From the NCBI GenBank assembly GCA_025699005.1, contig JAILWI010000001.1:496001-560000 (forward strand): a DNA stretch of 64,000 nt. Direction: 5' to 3'. Of this stretch, positions 18,452 to 27,072 are shown piece by piece (positions within the stretch are counted from its first letter, which is position 1; every line of letters begins with the position of its first letter). The notes under the pieces are model-generated. The model was not told where the DNA came from, ran no database searches, and was given only the letters and a program-made list of their open reading frames with translations. Source of the stretch: Chloroflexota bacterium (GTDB lineage: Bacteria > Chloroflexota > Limnocylindria > QHBO01). Made by a program: the position numbers and the translations under genes.

Positions 18452-19048
18452 TCAGTCAGCCACCGGGGCAAAGCCGTGGCCGCCGGTGATCTTCCAGCGC
18501 GAGCCATCGTGCGTGAGCCGATACAGCGCGGGGTTGGGCATCGCCATGTGGAAGGCGAAGCCGACCTGCGAGTCGAGCGCCTGGAGGATGAGGCTGATGA
18601 GATTTCCGTGGCTGCCCAGGACGAGCCGTCCGCCGTCGGGGTGGCGGGAGCGCAGCAGATCGAGCGTGCCGACCGCCCGTCGCTGGGCATCCCGGCCGCT
18701 CTCCCCGCCCGGGACGGAGAAGTCGGGATCGCCCCAGGCGCGCTCGAGCGTCTCGTGCCAGTCCTCTCCCGATTCCAGGCCCAGCGTCCGCTCGCGAAGG
18801 TCGTCCAGCACCTGGACCTCGAGCCCGCGACGCAGTCCGATCGAGCGAACGGTCTCGACGGCGCGGACGTAGGGCGAGCTGTAGATGGCCGTAAGCCCGT
18901 AGTCGTCCAGCTCCTCGGCGAGCTGTTCGGCGGCCGCGCGACCGGCCTCGGTCAGCGGACGTGTGGCATCCTCGAGGCCGTCGGTGCCGACGGGCACGGC
19001 TTCCGCATGGCGAACCAGAATGACGTCGAGCGGTGCCAGCTGGAGCAT
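18452..19048 (-). CDS. Histidine phosphatase (phosphoglycerate-mutase-like)
   Basis: A 198-residue branch-1 histidine phosphatase. The phospho-accepting His is in VRHAEA (residues 12-17), followed by the S-S-P-Y-V-R-A segment around residue 57. The acid/base Glu is in LRERTLG, and the second catalytic His is in GSHGNLISL near residue 145. It acts on a small phosphorylated metabolite or phosphoprotein that cannot be identified here. TAGACT lies 6 nt upstream of the ATG, so a leaderless mRNA is likely. It is divergent from the GH26-like gene and convergent with the decarboxylase. Confidence 0.88.
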   Translation of the reverse strand: MLQLAPLDVILVRHAEAVPVGTDGLEDATRPLTEAGRAAAEQLAEELDDYGLTAIYSSPYVRAVETVRSIGLRRGLEVQVLDDLRERTLGLESGEDWHETLERAWGDPDFSVPGGESGRDAQRRAVGTLDLLRSRHPDGGRLVLGSHGNLISLILQALDSQVGFAFHMAMPNPALYRLTHDGSRWKITGGHGFAPVAD

Positions 19049-19054
19049 CGGCCG

Positions 19055-19060
19055 AGTCTA
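19055..19060 (-). promoter_or_regulatory. -10 box TAGACT, leaderless start of histidine phosphatase
   Basis: On the minus strand TAGACT ends 6 nt before ATG 19048; there is no Shine-Dalgarno. Confidence 0.4.
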
Positions 19061-19107
19061 CCCCGGACCATCGGCCCACTGGTGCGCCCTCGCACCGGGC
19101 GTGCACC

Positions 19108-20301
19108 ATGCCGGCGATGCGCCATCCCACCCTTCGCCTCCTCGTGCTCGCGCTCGTGTTCGGTGCCGCCGGCTGCGGCGCGGGCACGACCGTGACGCAA
19201 TCCGGACCGAGCCTGCAGCCCGACCCGTCGACGACGCCGGAGCCCTCGGACCTTCCGCTGCCGGACCTCGTGCCCCCGTCGGGGACGGCGTGGTTCGGGA
19301 TGAACCTCGACTGGGCCAACGACTCGGTTGCCGCCGTGAGCGAGCGGCTGGGGGCATCACCGTCGGTGTGGGTGCAGTTCGTCCGTTTCCCGATCGACGA
19401 AGGGGGACGTGCCAACCTCGAGGCCTTCGTCGAGCAGGTGGCGGCCGTCGAGGGAATCGCCCTCGTGACGCTCGAGCCGCACGATGGCCTCGATGCGGTG
19501 ACTCCCGAGGCTGCCGCGGAGATGGCGTCGCTCCTCGACGGGTACTGGCAGGCGAGCGGGGTCCCCTCGATCGTCCGGTTCGCGCACGAGATGAACGGCA
19601 GCTGGTACCCGTGGGGCCAGCAGCCCGCCGCCTACGTCGAGGCCTTCCGCACGGTTGCCGGCGCGGTCCACGACCTCGCGCCGGCATCGGCCATGGCCTG
19701 GGCGCCGAACGAGGGCTCCGGCTACCCGTTCACCGGTGGCCAGTTCGCATCCGACGACCCGGCGCTCGACACGAATGGCGACGGCGACATCACGAACGCG
19801 GACGACCCGTATGAGCCGTACTGGCCCGGCGACGCGGCCGTCGACTGGGTGGGGATGAGCCTGTACCACTGGGGCCTCGCCTATCCGTGGGGCGAGAATG
19901 AGCTTCCCGCCGAAGGCACCTTCACCGGCCTCCTGACCGGGGCCGATACCGGCGCGCATGCCGGCCAGTCCGAGGTCCCGAACTTCTATGAGCGCTACGC
20001 CGATGGCCACGACAAGCCGATGGGGATCTTCGAGACGGCCGCGCTCTACAACCCCGAGGCGCCCGGTCCGGAGGCGGCCGAGCTGACGTCCGCCTGGTGG
20101 GCGCAGGTCACCGATCCGGCCGTCGTGGCCGACTTCCCGCGGCTGGCGATGGTGAACTGGTTCGAGTGGCGCAAGCACGAGCCGGAGATCGGCGGCGTCG
20201 TCGACTGGCGGCTCACCGCCGATCCCGAGCTGGCGCGTGCACTCCTCGCCGAAGCCCCCGCCGGTTGGCTCGTATTCGGAGGGCTTGCCGGAGGGCGGTG
20301 A
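19108..20301 (+). CDS. GH26-like glycoside hydrolase lipoprotein
   Basis: A 397-residue exported protein. The N-terminal ~20 residues are a signal peptide with lipobox FGAAGC, then a Thr/Pro/Ser linker. The catalytic domain resembles GH26 (beta-mannanase-type TIM barrels): RFAHEMNGSWYPWG supplies the acid/base Glu, and MGIFETAAL near residue 310 the probable nucleophile Glu. AMAWAPNEGSGYPF is another family strand. A DTNGDGDITNADD loop looks like a dockerin/EF-hand-type calcium site. The likely role is cutting a mannan-like or other beta-glycan at the cell surface. ATG 19117 is an equally good start. Confidence 0.8.
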   Translation: MPAMRHPTLRLLVLALVFGAAGCGAGTTVTQSGPSLQPDPSTTPEPSDLPLPDLVPPSGTAWFGMNLDWANDSVAAVSERLGASPSVWVQFVRFPIDEGGRANLEAFVEQVAAVEGIALVTLEPHDGLDAVTPEAAAEMASLLDGYWQASGVPSIVRFAHEMNGSWYPWGQQPAAYVEAFRTVAGAVHDLAPASAMAWAPNEGSGYPFTGGQFASDDPALDTNGDGDITNADDPYEPYWPGDAAVDWVGMSLYHWGLAYPWGENELPAEGTFTGLLTGADTGAHAGQSEVPNFYERYADGHDKPMGIFETAALYNPEAPGPEAAELTSAWWAQVTDPAVVADFPRLAMVNWFEWRKHEPEIGGVVDWRLTADPELARALLAEAPAGWLVFGGLAGGR

Positions 20302-20362
20302 CACGGCACCGGCCCGTGCCCGGTCACCGACCGACCGATCACCCGCCGGCGGCGCGCCGTGC

Positions 20363-20368
20363 TAGGGT
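20363..20368 (+). promoter_or_regulatory. -10 box TAGGGT before FN3-like lipoprotein
   Basis: TAGGGT ends 8 nt before ATG 20377; there is no Shine-Dalgarno. Confidence 0.35.
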
Positions 20369-20376
20369 CGCAGGCG

Positions 20377-21189
20377 ATGTCCGATCGCCGCGTTGCGCTG
20401 CTCGTGGCCGTCCTCCTCGTGACGGCCGCGTGCGCACCCGCACCGACCGCGCCGTCGCCGAGCTTCCTGCCGACGACGACGGCCGCGACCGCATCGCCGA
20501 GGCCGACCCCCACGCCGGCGTCAACGCCCGCGCCGACCGCCAGCCCGACCCCGACGTCCACGCCGGTCGGTGGGCTCGAGCCGATGGACCTGCGCGTCAC
20601 GGGCTGCCCGGGTGGGGTCGTGCTCGAGTGGTCGGCCAGCGTCGATGCGGAGTTCCACCACTACACCGCGCTTCGCGGCCCGGAGCGCGAGATCGACCCT
20701 GCCTGGCCGCCGATCGCCCCCGCGGTGGACTGGGGGGACACGTACGTCACGGACCGCTTCATCACGTCGGCCGTCGACGCCTCGATCGTTCCGACCGAGA
20801 CGATCTGGAACTACCGGGTCATGGCCTACGACGCGTCGAATCGCCCGGTGGCGGCATCGCCCGTCCGCCACGCGCGGCTGGACGACGTCGTCGAGCTGGG
20901 GGTGCTCGAGATCACACCGGGGCCTGAGGAAGGGACCACGCACCTCGACTGGCGCCTCTTCGGCGGCCTGAGCCGCTGCTTCAGCTCGTACCGGGTGCTC
21001 GTCGGGACTGGCGGGGGAGCGCCGTCGACCGTCCTTACGGCCATCTCCGATCAGGGCACCACCGAGCTGGTGACCGGTGGGCTGCACTCGGGCGAGACGT
21101 ACTCCATCCGGGTCGAGGCGGCGCGGACCACCACCCTTGGCGGGTTCGTGGTGGCGCGGACGGAGACGGTGACCTACACCGCCCCCTGA
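20377..21189 (+). CDS. Lipoprotein with fibronectin-type repeats
   Basis: A 270-residue exported lipoprotein. The signal peptide ends LLVTAAC. A long low-complexity linker of Pro/Thr/Ser/Ala follows (about 20-64). Two beta-sandwich modules come next, each containing fibronectin III-like strands (VVLEWSASVDAEFHHY, then THLDWRLFGG and GETYSIRVEA). No catalytic motif is seen, so a binding or structural role on the cell surface is likely. The 3' end overlaps the convergent lacI gene by 16 nt. Confidence 0.75.
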   Translation: MSDRRVALLVAVLLVTAACAPAPTAPSPSFLPTTTAATASPRPTPTPASTPAPTASPTPTSTPVGGLEPMDLRVTGCPGGVVLEWSASVDAEFHHYTALRGPEREIDPAWPPIAPAVDWGDTYVTDRFITSAVDASIVPTETIWNYRVMAYDASNRPVAASPVRHARLDDVVELGVLEITPGPEEGTTHLDWRLFGGLSRCFSSYRVLVGTGGGAPSTVLTAISDQGTTELVTGGLHSGETYSIRVEAARTTTLGGFVVARTETVTYTAP

Positions 21190-22184
21190 GCCGGGCCGGT
21201 CGAGCCACGCACCACGAGCCGCGGCTCGAGGCTGACGGGCCGGCCGGCCGGATCGGTGGCGCCGCCGAGACGGTCGACGAGGTGCTCGACGGCCCAGCGG
21301 CCGAGATCGTCGGTCGGCTGTCGGACGGTCGTCAGCGGCGGGTCCGTCCACGCCGCCAGGTCGATGTCATCGAACCCGACCACGGAGACGTCGTCCGGGA
21401 CCCGGACCCCCTCGCGGTGGAGCGCCCGAAGCGCGCCGATCGCGGATAGGTCGTTGTAGGCGACGATCCCGGTGACCCCCGCGTCGATGAGTGCCCCGGT
21501 CGCGCTGGCACCGCCGGCCACCCCGCCGTCGCCGAGGGCCACGACCGGGTCTTCGAGTCCGGCGCCGCGCACGGCGTCGCGGACGCCCTGGCGTCGCTGC
21601 GATGACGCAGCCTGATCGGCGGGTGCTCCGATGTGCCCGATCCGCCGATGCCCCAGCAAGATGAGGTGGTCGGTTGCCATCCGCGCCCCGTGACGGTGGG
21701 CCGTGGTCACGGTCAGGATGCCGGATCCCGTCACGGTGTCGTTGACGAGGACGACCGGCACGGGGATGGCACGCAGCCGATGGGCGTCGCGCCGCGTCAG
21801 ACGCGAGGAGACGATGACGATCCCGTCGACTCGACGCTCGAGGAGCAGGTCGAGGTGCTCGAGCTCCCGCGCCGCATCGTCGCCGCCGTTGGCGAGGACC
21901 ATGCCGTAGCCATGCTCGTGTGCCACGGACTCGACGGCGCGGGCGAGCTGTGAGTAGAACGGGTTCGTGATGTCGGTGACCACGAGTCCCATCGTTCGGG
22001 TCTCGCGCCGCTTCAGGGCGCGCGCGACGCTCGATGGGTGGTAGTCGAGATCGCGGGCCGCGGCGAGCACGCGGTCGCGAGTCTCGGGACGCGCGGGCAC
22101 GCTGCCGGAGAGGACCCGGCTGACCGTTGCGGTCGACACGCCGGACCGCGCCGCCACGTCCTCGATCGTGGCCCTGCCGCTCAT
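21174..22184 (-). CDS. LacI-family repressor of the inositol locus
   Basis: A 336-residue regulator. The N-terminal LacI helix-turn-helix (ATIEDVAARSGVSTATVSRV) and hinge helix (SSVARALKRR) are complete. The rest is a periplasmic-binding-like domain (VVTDITNPFYSQLARAVE onward) that should bind a sugar or cyclitol. It is the last gene of the minus-strand iol operon, 27 nt after iolG. A canonical LacI-family operator lies at 25918-25933 over the iolD start region, so it probably represses its own operon and the divergent transaldolase-iolB pair. The effector is inferred to be an inositol intermediate. Confidence 0.9.
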   Translation of the reverse strand: MSGRATIEDVAARSGVSTATVSRVLSGSVPARPETRDRVLAAARDLDYHPSSVARALKRRETRTMGLVVTDITNPFYSQLARAVESVAHEHGYGMVLANGGDDAARELEHLDLLLERRVDGIVIVSSRLTRRDAHRLRAIPVPVVLVNDTVTGSGILTVTTAHRHGARMATDHLILLGHRRIGHIGAPADQAASSQRRQGVRDAVRGAGLEDPVVALGDGGVAGGASATGALIDAGVTGIVAYNDLSAIGALRALHREGVRVPDDVSVVGFDDIDLAAWTDPPLTTVRQPTDDLGRWAVEHLVDRLGGATDPAGRPVSLEPRLVVRGSTGPAQGAV

Positions 22185-22211
22185 CTCGCCCCTACGCGGG
22201 CGCGGCGCCCA

Positions 22212-23219
22212 TCAGGCCAGCACCGTGGGCGCCAGCCCGGGGACCTCGTCCAGGCTGATCCGGCGCCTCTCGACGTGGGAACGGGTCGCGGCGACCGCGA
22301 TGCGCATTGCCTCGAGGCCGTCCCGGGCGCTGCTCGTCGGCGGGCGGACGCCGCGGCAGCACGCGAGGAACGCGGTGAGCTCCGAGCGATACGCGTCCTC
22401 GAATCGGTCCAGGTAGCCGCGCCACGGGTTCGTCGGCGCGCTCCAGTCAGCATGCCCGGCCGGCGTGCGGACCGAGAGGCCGCCGGTGATGGCCGCCGCA
22501 TCGGACACCGCCTCGATCCGGATGTCGTAGCCGGCCGGATGCAGCCAGCTCGCCTCGAGCACGGCCAGCGTGCCATCCGAGAGGCGCATCGTGACGATGG
22601 CGCTCTCGATCTGGCGCGGGTCGACCGGTCGTGTGCCGTCGCGCCGGCCGGCCTCGGCCGTGACCTCGACGACCTCCTGGCCGGAGATCCAGCGCACGAC
22701 GTCGAAGTCGTGGATCGACGAGTCTCGGAAGATCGGCGCGACCTCCGGCGCCGGGCCGGTCGGCGCGGGATGCGGCGTGATCAGCGGGTCGTGGGCGGTC
22801 AGCCGCAGGGTGTGGAGCCGCCCGCCGATGCCCTCGCGCGCGGCGATGAACCCGGCGTCGTGCCGTCGCTGGAACCCGAGCTCGAGGTGCGCCCCGCTCT
22901 CCTCGACCCGCCGGGTGAGCTGGATCGTGGACTCCAGCGAGTCGGTGAGCGGCTTCTCGCACAGGACATGGAGGCCGGCGTCGAGCGCGGCGTCGACGGC
23001 CTCGCGATGGAGCTGCGGCGGCGTGGCGATGACCATCGCATCGGCTTCGCGCAGGGCATCCTCGAACGACACGGCACGACCGCCGATGCGTTCGGCCACG
23101 GTCGTCGCCCGCCCTCCATCGGCGTCCACCACGAAGAGCGCTTCGACCTCGTCCATGCGGCCGAGCAGGTCGGCGTGCATCCCGCCCATGCTGCCGGCGC
23201 CGATGACGGCGACCTTCAT
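22212..23219 (-). CDS. iolG: Inositol 2-dehydrogenase-like oxidoreductase
   Basis: A 335-residue Gfo/Idh/MocA-family dehydrogenase. The N-terminal Rossmann fold starts VAVIGAGSMGGMHADLL, and the family motif CEKPLT is near residue 95. The C-terminal domain has the HDFDVVRWI segment with the conserved catalytic Asp and His. In this locus the reaction is most likely NAD-dependent oxidation of myo-inositol to scyllo-inosose, feeding IolE. ATG 23219 overlaps the iolE-like stop (ATGA), so translation is coupled. Specificity for inositol rests on context. Confidence 0.88.
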   Translation of the reverse strand: MKVAVIGAGSMGGMHADLLGRMDEVEALFVVDADGGRATTVAERIGGRAVSFEDALREADAMVIATPPQLHREAVDAALDAGLHVLCEKPLTDSLESTIQLTRRVEESGAHLELGFQRRHDAGFIAAREGIGGRLHTLRLTAHDPLITPHPAPTGPAPEVAPIFRDSSIHDFDVVRWISGQEVVEVTAEAGRRDGTRPVDPRQIESAIVTMRLSDGTLAVLEASWLHPAGYDIRIEAVSDAAAITGGLSVRTPAGHADWSAPTNPWRGYLDRFEDAYRSELTAFLACCRGVRPPTSSARDGLEAMRIAVAATRSHVERRRISLDEVPGLAPTVLA

Positions 23220-24112
23220 CGGTCCAGCTCGCGGAGCGCGAACGCGAGGACGCGCCGGCCGACCGCTGCTGCCTCGGCGGGGTGGAGCCAGGACGAGTCC
23301 TGCTCGACCATGAGCCAGCCGTCGAAGCCGATGCGCTCGAGCTCGGCGAGCACGCCACGCAGGTCGAGGGCGCCGTTGCCGAGCTCGGTGAAGATGCGCT
23401 CGCGGACCGCGTTGCCGAAGCCGTCGATCTCGCGTGCGCGGAGGCGGGCCAGGACGTTCGGGTCGACATCCTTGACGTGGACGTGGCGGATGAGCGCCGC
23501 GTGGCGCCCGATGGCGTCGACCGGGTCGCCGCCGCCGACCAGGTAGTGACCGACGTCCAGGCACAGTCCGGCGCCGGTGTCCGGCAGCCGGCGCGCCAGC
23601 TCGTCGACCTCGTCGGGCGCCTCGATCCAGGTGGCGGTGTGCGGGTGGAACGCCATCGTCACGCCGTCGGGCGCGCGCTCGACCAGGCCGGCGAGCAGCG
23701 CCGCGAGGCCGTCGAACGCCTGGGTCCCCCAGCGAGGCGCGCCCTCCGTCACCCGACCGCTCCATGGGTCGCGCTCCCCGCCGCCGTCGATCGCCACGAC
23801 GAGCACCTCGCCGCCTGCGGCCACGAGCCGGTCGAGGTCACGATGCGCGACGTCGCCGGCATCCGGCGCCAGGCCGTCGGGACCCGCGGCGAGGGCCGAG
23901 TAGAGCTCGGCATACCGGAGTTCGTGATCGGCAAGCGTGCGACGCAGCTCGTCGCCCTCGGGGAAGCCGCGGCCGAACTGCGTGCCGTCGTACCCAAGCC
24001 GCGCCATCTCGTCGAGGACGAGGTTCGCGGCCGTCTCCGGCGCCAGGTCCAGGATGTCGGCGTTGTTCCAGACGATCGGCACGTAGCCGACCGGCGCCTC
24101 GCGCAGGCTCAT
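23216..24112 (-). CDS. iolE: IolE-like inosose dehydratase (sugar isomerase/epimerase fold)
   Basis: A 298-residue TIM-barrel protein of the xylose-isomerase-like family. It begins VGYVPIVWNNADILDL, like 2-keto-myo-inositol dehydratases. Probable metal-ligand strands are VTMAFHPHTATWIE, GLCLDVGHYLV, IRHVHVKDVD and WLMVEQDSSW. It would dehydrate scyllo-inosose to the dione that IolD hydrolyses. It overlaps iolD upstream and iolG downstream by four bases each. The assignment as the dehydratase rather than an inosose isomerase (IolI) depends on the absence of another candidate. Confidence 0.8.
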   Translation of the reverse strand: MSLREAPVGYVPIVWNNADILDLAPETAANLVLDEMARLGYDGTQFGRGFPEGDELRRTLADHELRYAELYSALAAGPDGLAPDAGDVAHRDLDRLVAAGGEVLVVAIDGGGERDPWSGRVTEGAPRWGTQAFDGLAALLAGLVERAPDGVTMAFHPHTATWIEAPDEVDELARRLPDTGAGLCLDVGHYLVGGGDPVDAIGRHAALIRHVHVKDVDPNVLARLRAREIDGFGNAVRERIFTELGNGALDLRGVLAELERIGFDGWLMVEQDSSWLHPAEAAAVGRRVLAFALRELDR

Positions 24113-25908
24113 CGGTGCTGCTCCTCGGCGCGACCGACGAGCTGCTCGTCGTACACCGGACGTCCCTCGGGCACCGGCACGTCCCACCAGCCGGTCTTGT
24201 CGGGTCCGGCCACCGCCAGGTCGCGGTCGACCTTGACGTGCACGAGCGACGGCCCGCCCGACGCGAGTGCGCGCTCCACCGCCGGCCGCACGTCGGCCGG
24301 CGCATCGGCGAACTCGGCGTGGATGTCGAAGGCGCGGGCGATCGCCGCGAAGTCGGGAGAGTACGGCGCGCCATTGCGCGTGAAGTCGGTGAGCGCGGTG
24401 CGCCCGAAGTGGTGCTGCTGGCCGCCCTTGATGCTGATCCAGCCCTGGTTGTCGAGCACCACGGTGCAGACGCGAGACCCGAGCATCGCCGCGGCGCTCA
24501 GCTCCTGCATGGTCTGGAGGAAGTCGCCGTCGCCGCAGATGGCGAGCACCTGGGCCTCGGGCTTCGCCAGCTGCGCCCCCATCGCCGCAGGCAGCGTGAA
24601 GCCCATGGTGCTGAACCCGCCCGAGGTGATGTGGGTGCGCGGCTCGCGGGTCACCCAGCGCTGCTTCACCATGCCCTGCGGCAGACCGGCACCGGTGACC
24701 ACCACGGCGTCGGGCCGCGTCGCGGCCTGGATCTCGCGGACGGCGCGGGCCATCGTCATCGGCGAGGCGTCGGAGCCCGACTTGACCTCGATCTGCTCCT
24801 CCCAGCTGGCACGCAGGCGAGCGATCTCGTCGCCGTAGCTCGTCGAAGGCTCGCCGCGGCCGAGCGCCTCGAGCAGATCTGCCAGGCCGGCGCGCGCGTC
24901 CCCGACCAGGGGCACCGCGACGTCGTAGTTCTTGCCGATCTCGCGCTCGTCGATCTCGAGCTGGATGAGCTTCGTGGGCGGGATGGCGAACGTGACGCCC
25001 TTCCGCCAGGACGACGCGGACCAGTCGACGAAGCGGTTGCCGACGCTCAGGAGCACGTCCGCATTCGCGGCAAGCTCGTTGCCGATGGTCGAGCCGGTGT
25101 CGCCGATCGTCTGGCCGGCGAGCGGGTGGGTCTCGTCGATGGCGCCCTTGCCGTTCCAGGTCGTGACGACCGGCGCTCCGAGCCGCTCGGCCAGCGCGCG
25201 CAGCTCGGCGGTCGCCTCGGCGGAGATGACGCCACCACCGGCGACGATGACGGGGCGCTTCGCCCCCGCCAGCAGGCGCGCGGCGCGCTCCACGTCGGTG
25301 GCGTCGGGACGCGGTCGGCCCCGTGCCTCGCGCTGCTCGGGATCGGGGATGCGGACGTCGGCGACGGCCGCCTGGACGTCCATCGGCACGTCCATGAGGA
25401 TCGGGCCGGGCCGGCCGGAGGTCATCGCGTTCCAGGCGCGGTGGAGCATGAAGGGCAGGTCGTCGACGCGGCTCGGCTGCCACCACTCCTTGACGACCGG
25501 CTCGAAGATCCGCGGATTGTCGGCGTGGTGGCGCCGCTCGAGCTCCTGGAGCACGCCGTGGCCCCGCATGTAGGTGTGGGTCGAGCCGGTGAAGAGCGCC
25601 ACGGCCGTGGAGTCCACGTAGGCGGTGGCCATGCCGATGACCGTGTTCGTTGCTCCCGGGCCGATCGAGGTGAACGCCAGCATCGGCCGGCCGGAGGCAC
25701 GGTAGAAGCCGTCCGCCAGGTGGACCGCCGACTGCTCGTGCATGACCTGCACGGTCTGGATCTCCGGTCGATCCAGCAGGACATCCGTCAGCGTCCACAC
25801 GCCGTGGCCGGGGATGCCGGCGGCGTGCGTCACGCCGCTGCGGACGAGGTATTCGGCGATGATCTCGGCGCCGGTCAGGCGCTGGACGTCGGTGCTCGGT
25901 TGCGTCAA
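24109..25908 (-). CDS. iolD: Trihydroxycyclohexane-1,2-dione hydrolase (ThDP enzyme)
   Basis: Thiamine-diphosphate enzyme of 599 residues that opens the ring of the inositol-derived dione to 5-deoxyglucuronate. The N-terminal PYR domain has the catalytic Glu in VMHEQSAVHLADGF. The central domain is TPP_enzyme_M-like. The C-terminal PP domain shows the ThDP/Mg motif GDGDFLQTMQELSAAAMLGS...NQGW. The start is the least certain part: TTG 25908 is the only plausible one, because no ATG or GTG occurs in frame before the PYR domain, and AGAGGA abuts it. It is the first gene of the minus-strand operon, with the LacI operator 10-25 nt upstream of the start. Confidence 0.88.
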   Translation of the reverse strand: MTQPSTDVQRLTGAEIIAEYLVRSGVTHAAGIPGHGVWTLTDVLLDRPEIQTVQVMHEQSAVHLADGFYRASGRPMLAFTSIGPGATNTVIGMATAYVDSTAVALFTGSTHTYMRGHGVLQELERRHHADNPRIFEPVVKEWWQPSRVDDLPFMLHRAWNAMTSGRPGPILMDVPMDVQAAVADVRIPDPEQREARGRPRPDATDVERAARLLAGAKRPVIVAGGGVISAEATAELRALAERLGAPVVTTWNGKGAIDETHPLAGQTIGDTGSTIGNELAANADVLLSVGNRFVDWSASSWRKGVTFAIPPTKLIQLEIDEREIGKNYDVAVPLVGDARAGLADLLEALGRGEPSTSYGDEIARLRASWEEQIEVKSGSDASPMTMARAVREIQAATRPDAVVVTGAGLPQGMVKQRWVTREPRTHITSGGFSTMGFTLPAAMGAQLAKPEAQVLAICGDGDFLQTMQELSAAAMLGSRVCTVVLDNQGWISIKGGQQHHFGRTALTDFTRNGAPYSPDFAAIARAFDIHAEFADAPADVRPAVERALASGGPSLVHVKVDRDLAVAGPDKTGWWDVPVPEGRPVYDEQLVGRAEEQHR

Positions 25909-25917
25909 TCCTCTACC

Positions 25918-25933
25918 ATGTAAACGATTACAT
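25918..25933. promoter_or_regulatory. LacI-family operator of the inositol locus
   Basis: ATGTAAACGATTACAT is a near-perfect palindrome that matches the LacI-family half-site pattern TGTAANCGNTTACA. It sits between iolD (minus) and the transaldolase gene (plus), at the predicted iolD transcription start, so binding would block initiation. The only LacI gene in the window is at the end of this operon. Confidence 0.75.
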
Positions 25934-25939
25934 CGGCAG

Positions 25940-25970
25940 ACAATAGCAGCCCCCGAAAGGCCGATGTCAA
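25940..25970 (-). promoter_or_regulatory. Predicted iolD promoter
   Basis: On the minus strand a perfect -35 TTGACA (25970-25965) is followed after 19 nt by TATTGT (25945-25940). Transcription would start inside the LacI operator. The spacing is longer than the usual 17 nt. Confidence 0.45.
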
Positions 25971-25995
25971 CCTTTCCGCCAGCTCTCGAGGACGT

Positions 25996-27072
25996 ATGAC
26001 GACGCTCACGGACAGCCCGCTCGGGCGCACGATCGCGACCACGCCGACCGACATCTGGAACGACAGCTGTGCCGTCGACGAGCTCGAGTACGCCGTCTCG
26101 TACGGCGCGGTGGGGGCGACGGCGAATCCCACGATCGTGGTCGACAACTGGAAGAAGGATCCGTCCCGCTGGGCCTCTCGCGTTCGCGAGCTGGCGGCGG
26201 AGCAGCCGACCTGGTCGGAGCGCGAGCTCGCGTGGGGGATCGTGGCCGAGATGAGCGTTCGCGCCGCGCCGCTGCTCATGCCCGCCTTCGAGGCATCGGG
26301 CGGTCGCGCCGGCCGGCTGTCCGTCCAGACCGACCCGACCCTGTTCCGCGACCCCGCCGGGATGGTGACCCAGGCCTACGGCTTCACGCAGCTGGCGCCG
26401 AACATCATCGTGAAGTTCCCGACGACGATCGCCGGCGTGGCGGCCATGGAGGAGGCCTCGTATCGCGGCATCAGCGTCAACGCGACGGTGAGCTTCAGCG
26501 TGGCGCAGGCGGTCGCGGCGGCCGAGGCGGTCCAGCGCGGGATCGAGCGTCGCGAGGCCGAGGGACTGCCGACCGACGACATGGGCCCGGTGATCACGAT
26601 CATGATGGGCCGCATCGAGGACTGGCTGAAGGTCGTCGCCGATCGCGAGGGCCTCGTCCTGGATCCGGCCGCGCTCGCGTGGTCGGGCGTGGCCGTCTTC
26701 AAGCGCGCCTACTCCGAGTGGCAGTCGCGCGGCTTCCGCGCCCGGCTGCTGGGAGCCGCGATCCGCAACCATCTCCACTGGTCGGAGCTCATCGGCGGGG
26801 ACGTCGTCATCACCATGCCGTCGTCATGGCAGAAGCGGTTCAACGCCTCCTCGATCGAGGTGAAGCCGCGGATGGACGATCCGGTGCCGTTCGTCGACGA
26901 GCTTTCGGCGGCCCTCCCCGACTTCGTCCGCGCCCACGAGCCGGACGGCCTGTCGATCGACGACTTCGACACCTGGGCCCCGTCGGTGCGGACGCTCCGT
27001 GCCTTCGTGGCCTCGTACCACGAGCTGCTTCACCTCGTGTCCGACGCCATCCTCCCGAATCCGGACGCATGA
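25996..27072 (+). CDS. Transaldolase-family protein of the inositol locus
   Basis: A 358-residue TIM-barrel protein of the transaldolase family. The Schiff-base lysine is K140 in NIIVKFPTT, and the N-terminal ANPTIVVDN and central GISVNATVSFSVAQA strands fit the family. GAGGA lies just before the ATG. The gene overlaps iolB by ATGA and is divergent from iolD across the shared operator. True transaldolases serve the pentose phosphate pathway. Here the context suggests either a dedicated aldolase-type step of inositol breakdown or recycling of sugar phosphates. No IolJ-type aldolase is present in the window. Confidence 0.85.
   Translation: MTTLTDSPLGRTIATTPTDIWNDSCAVDELEYAVSYGAVGATANPTIVVDNWKKDPSRWASRVRELAAEQPTWSERELAWGIVAEMSVRAAPLLMPAFEASGGRAGRLSVQTDPTLFRDPAGMVTQAYGFTQLAPNIIVKFPTTIAGVAAMEEASYRGISVNATVSFSVAQAVAAAEAVQRGIERREAEGLPTDDMGPVITIMMGRIEDWLKVVADREGLVLDPAALAWSGVAVFKRAYSEWQSRGFRARLLGAAIRNHLHWSELIGGDVVITMPSSWQKRFNASSIEVKPRMDDPVPFVDELSAALPDFVRAHEPDGLSIDDFDTWAPSVRTLRAFVASYHELLHLVSDAILPNPDA

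Noticed and set aside
23216-25798. Single 860-codon ORF spanning iolE and part of iolD
   Set aside because: The N-terminal two-thirds is an out-of-frame reading of iolD; only the last 298 codons, from ATG 24112, are the real gene.
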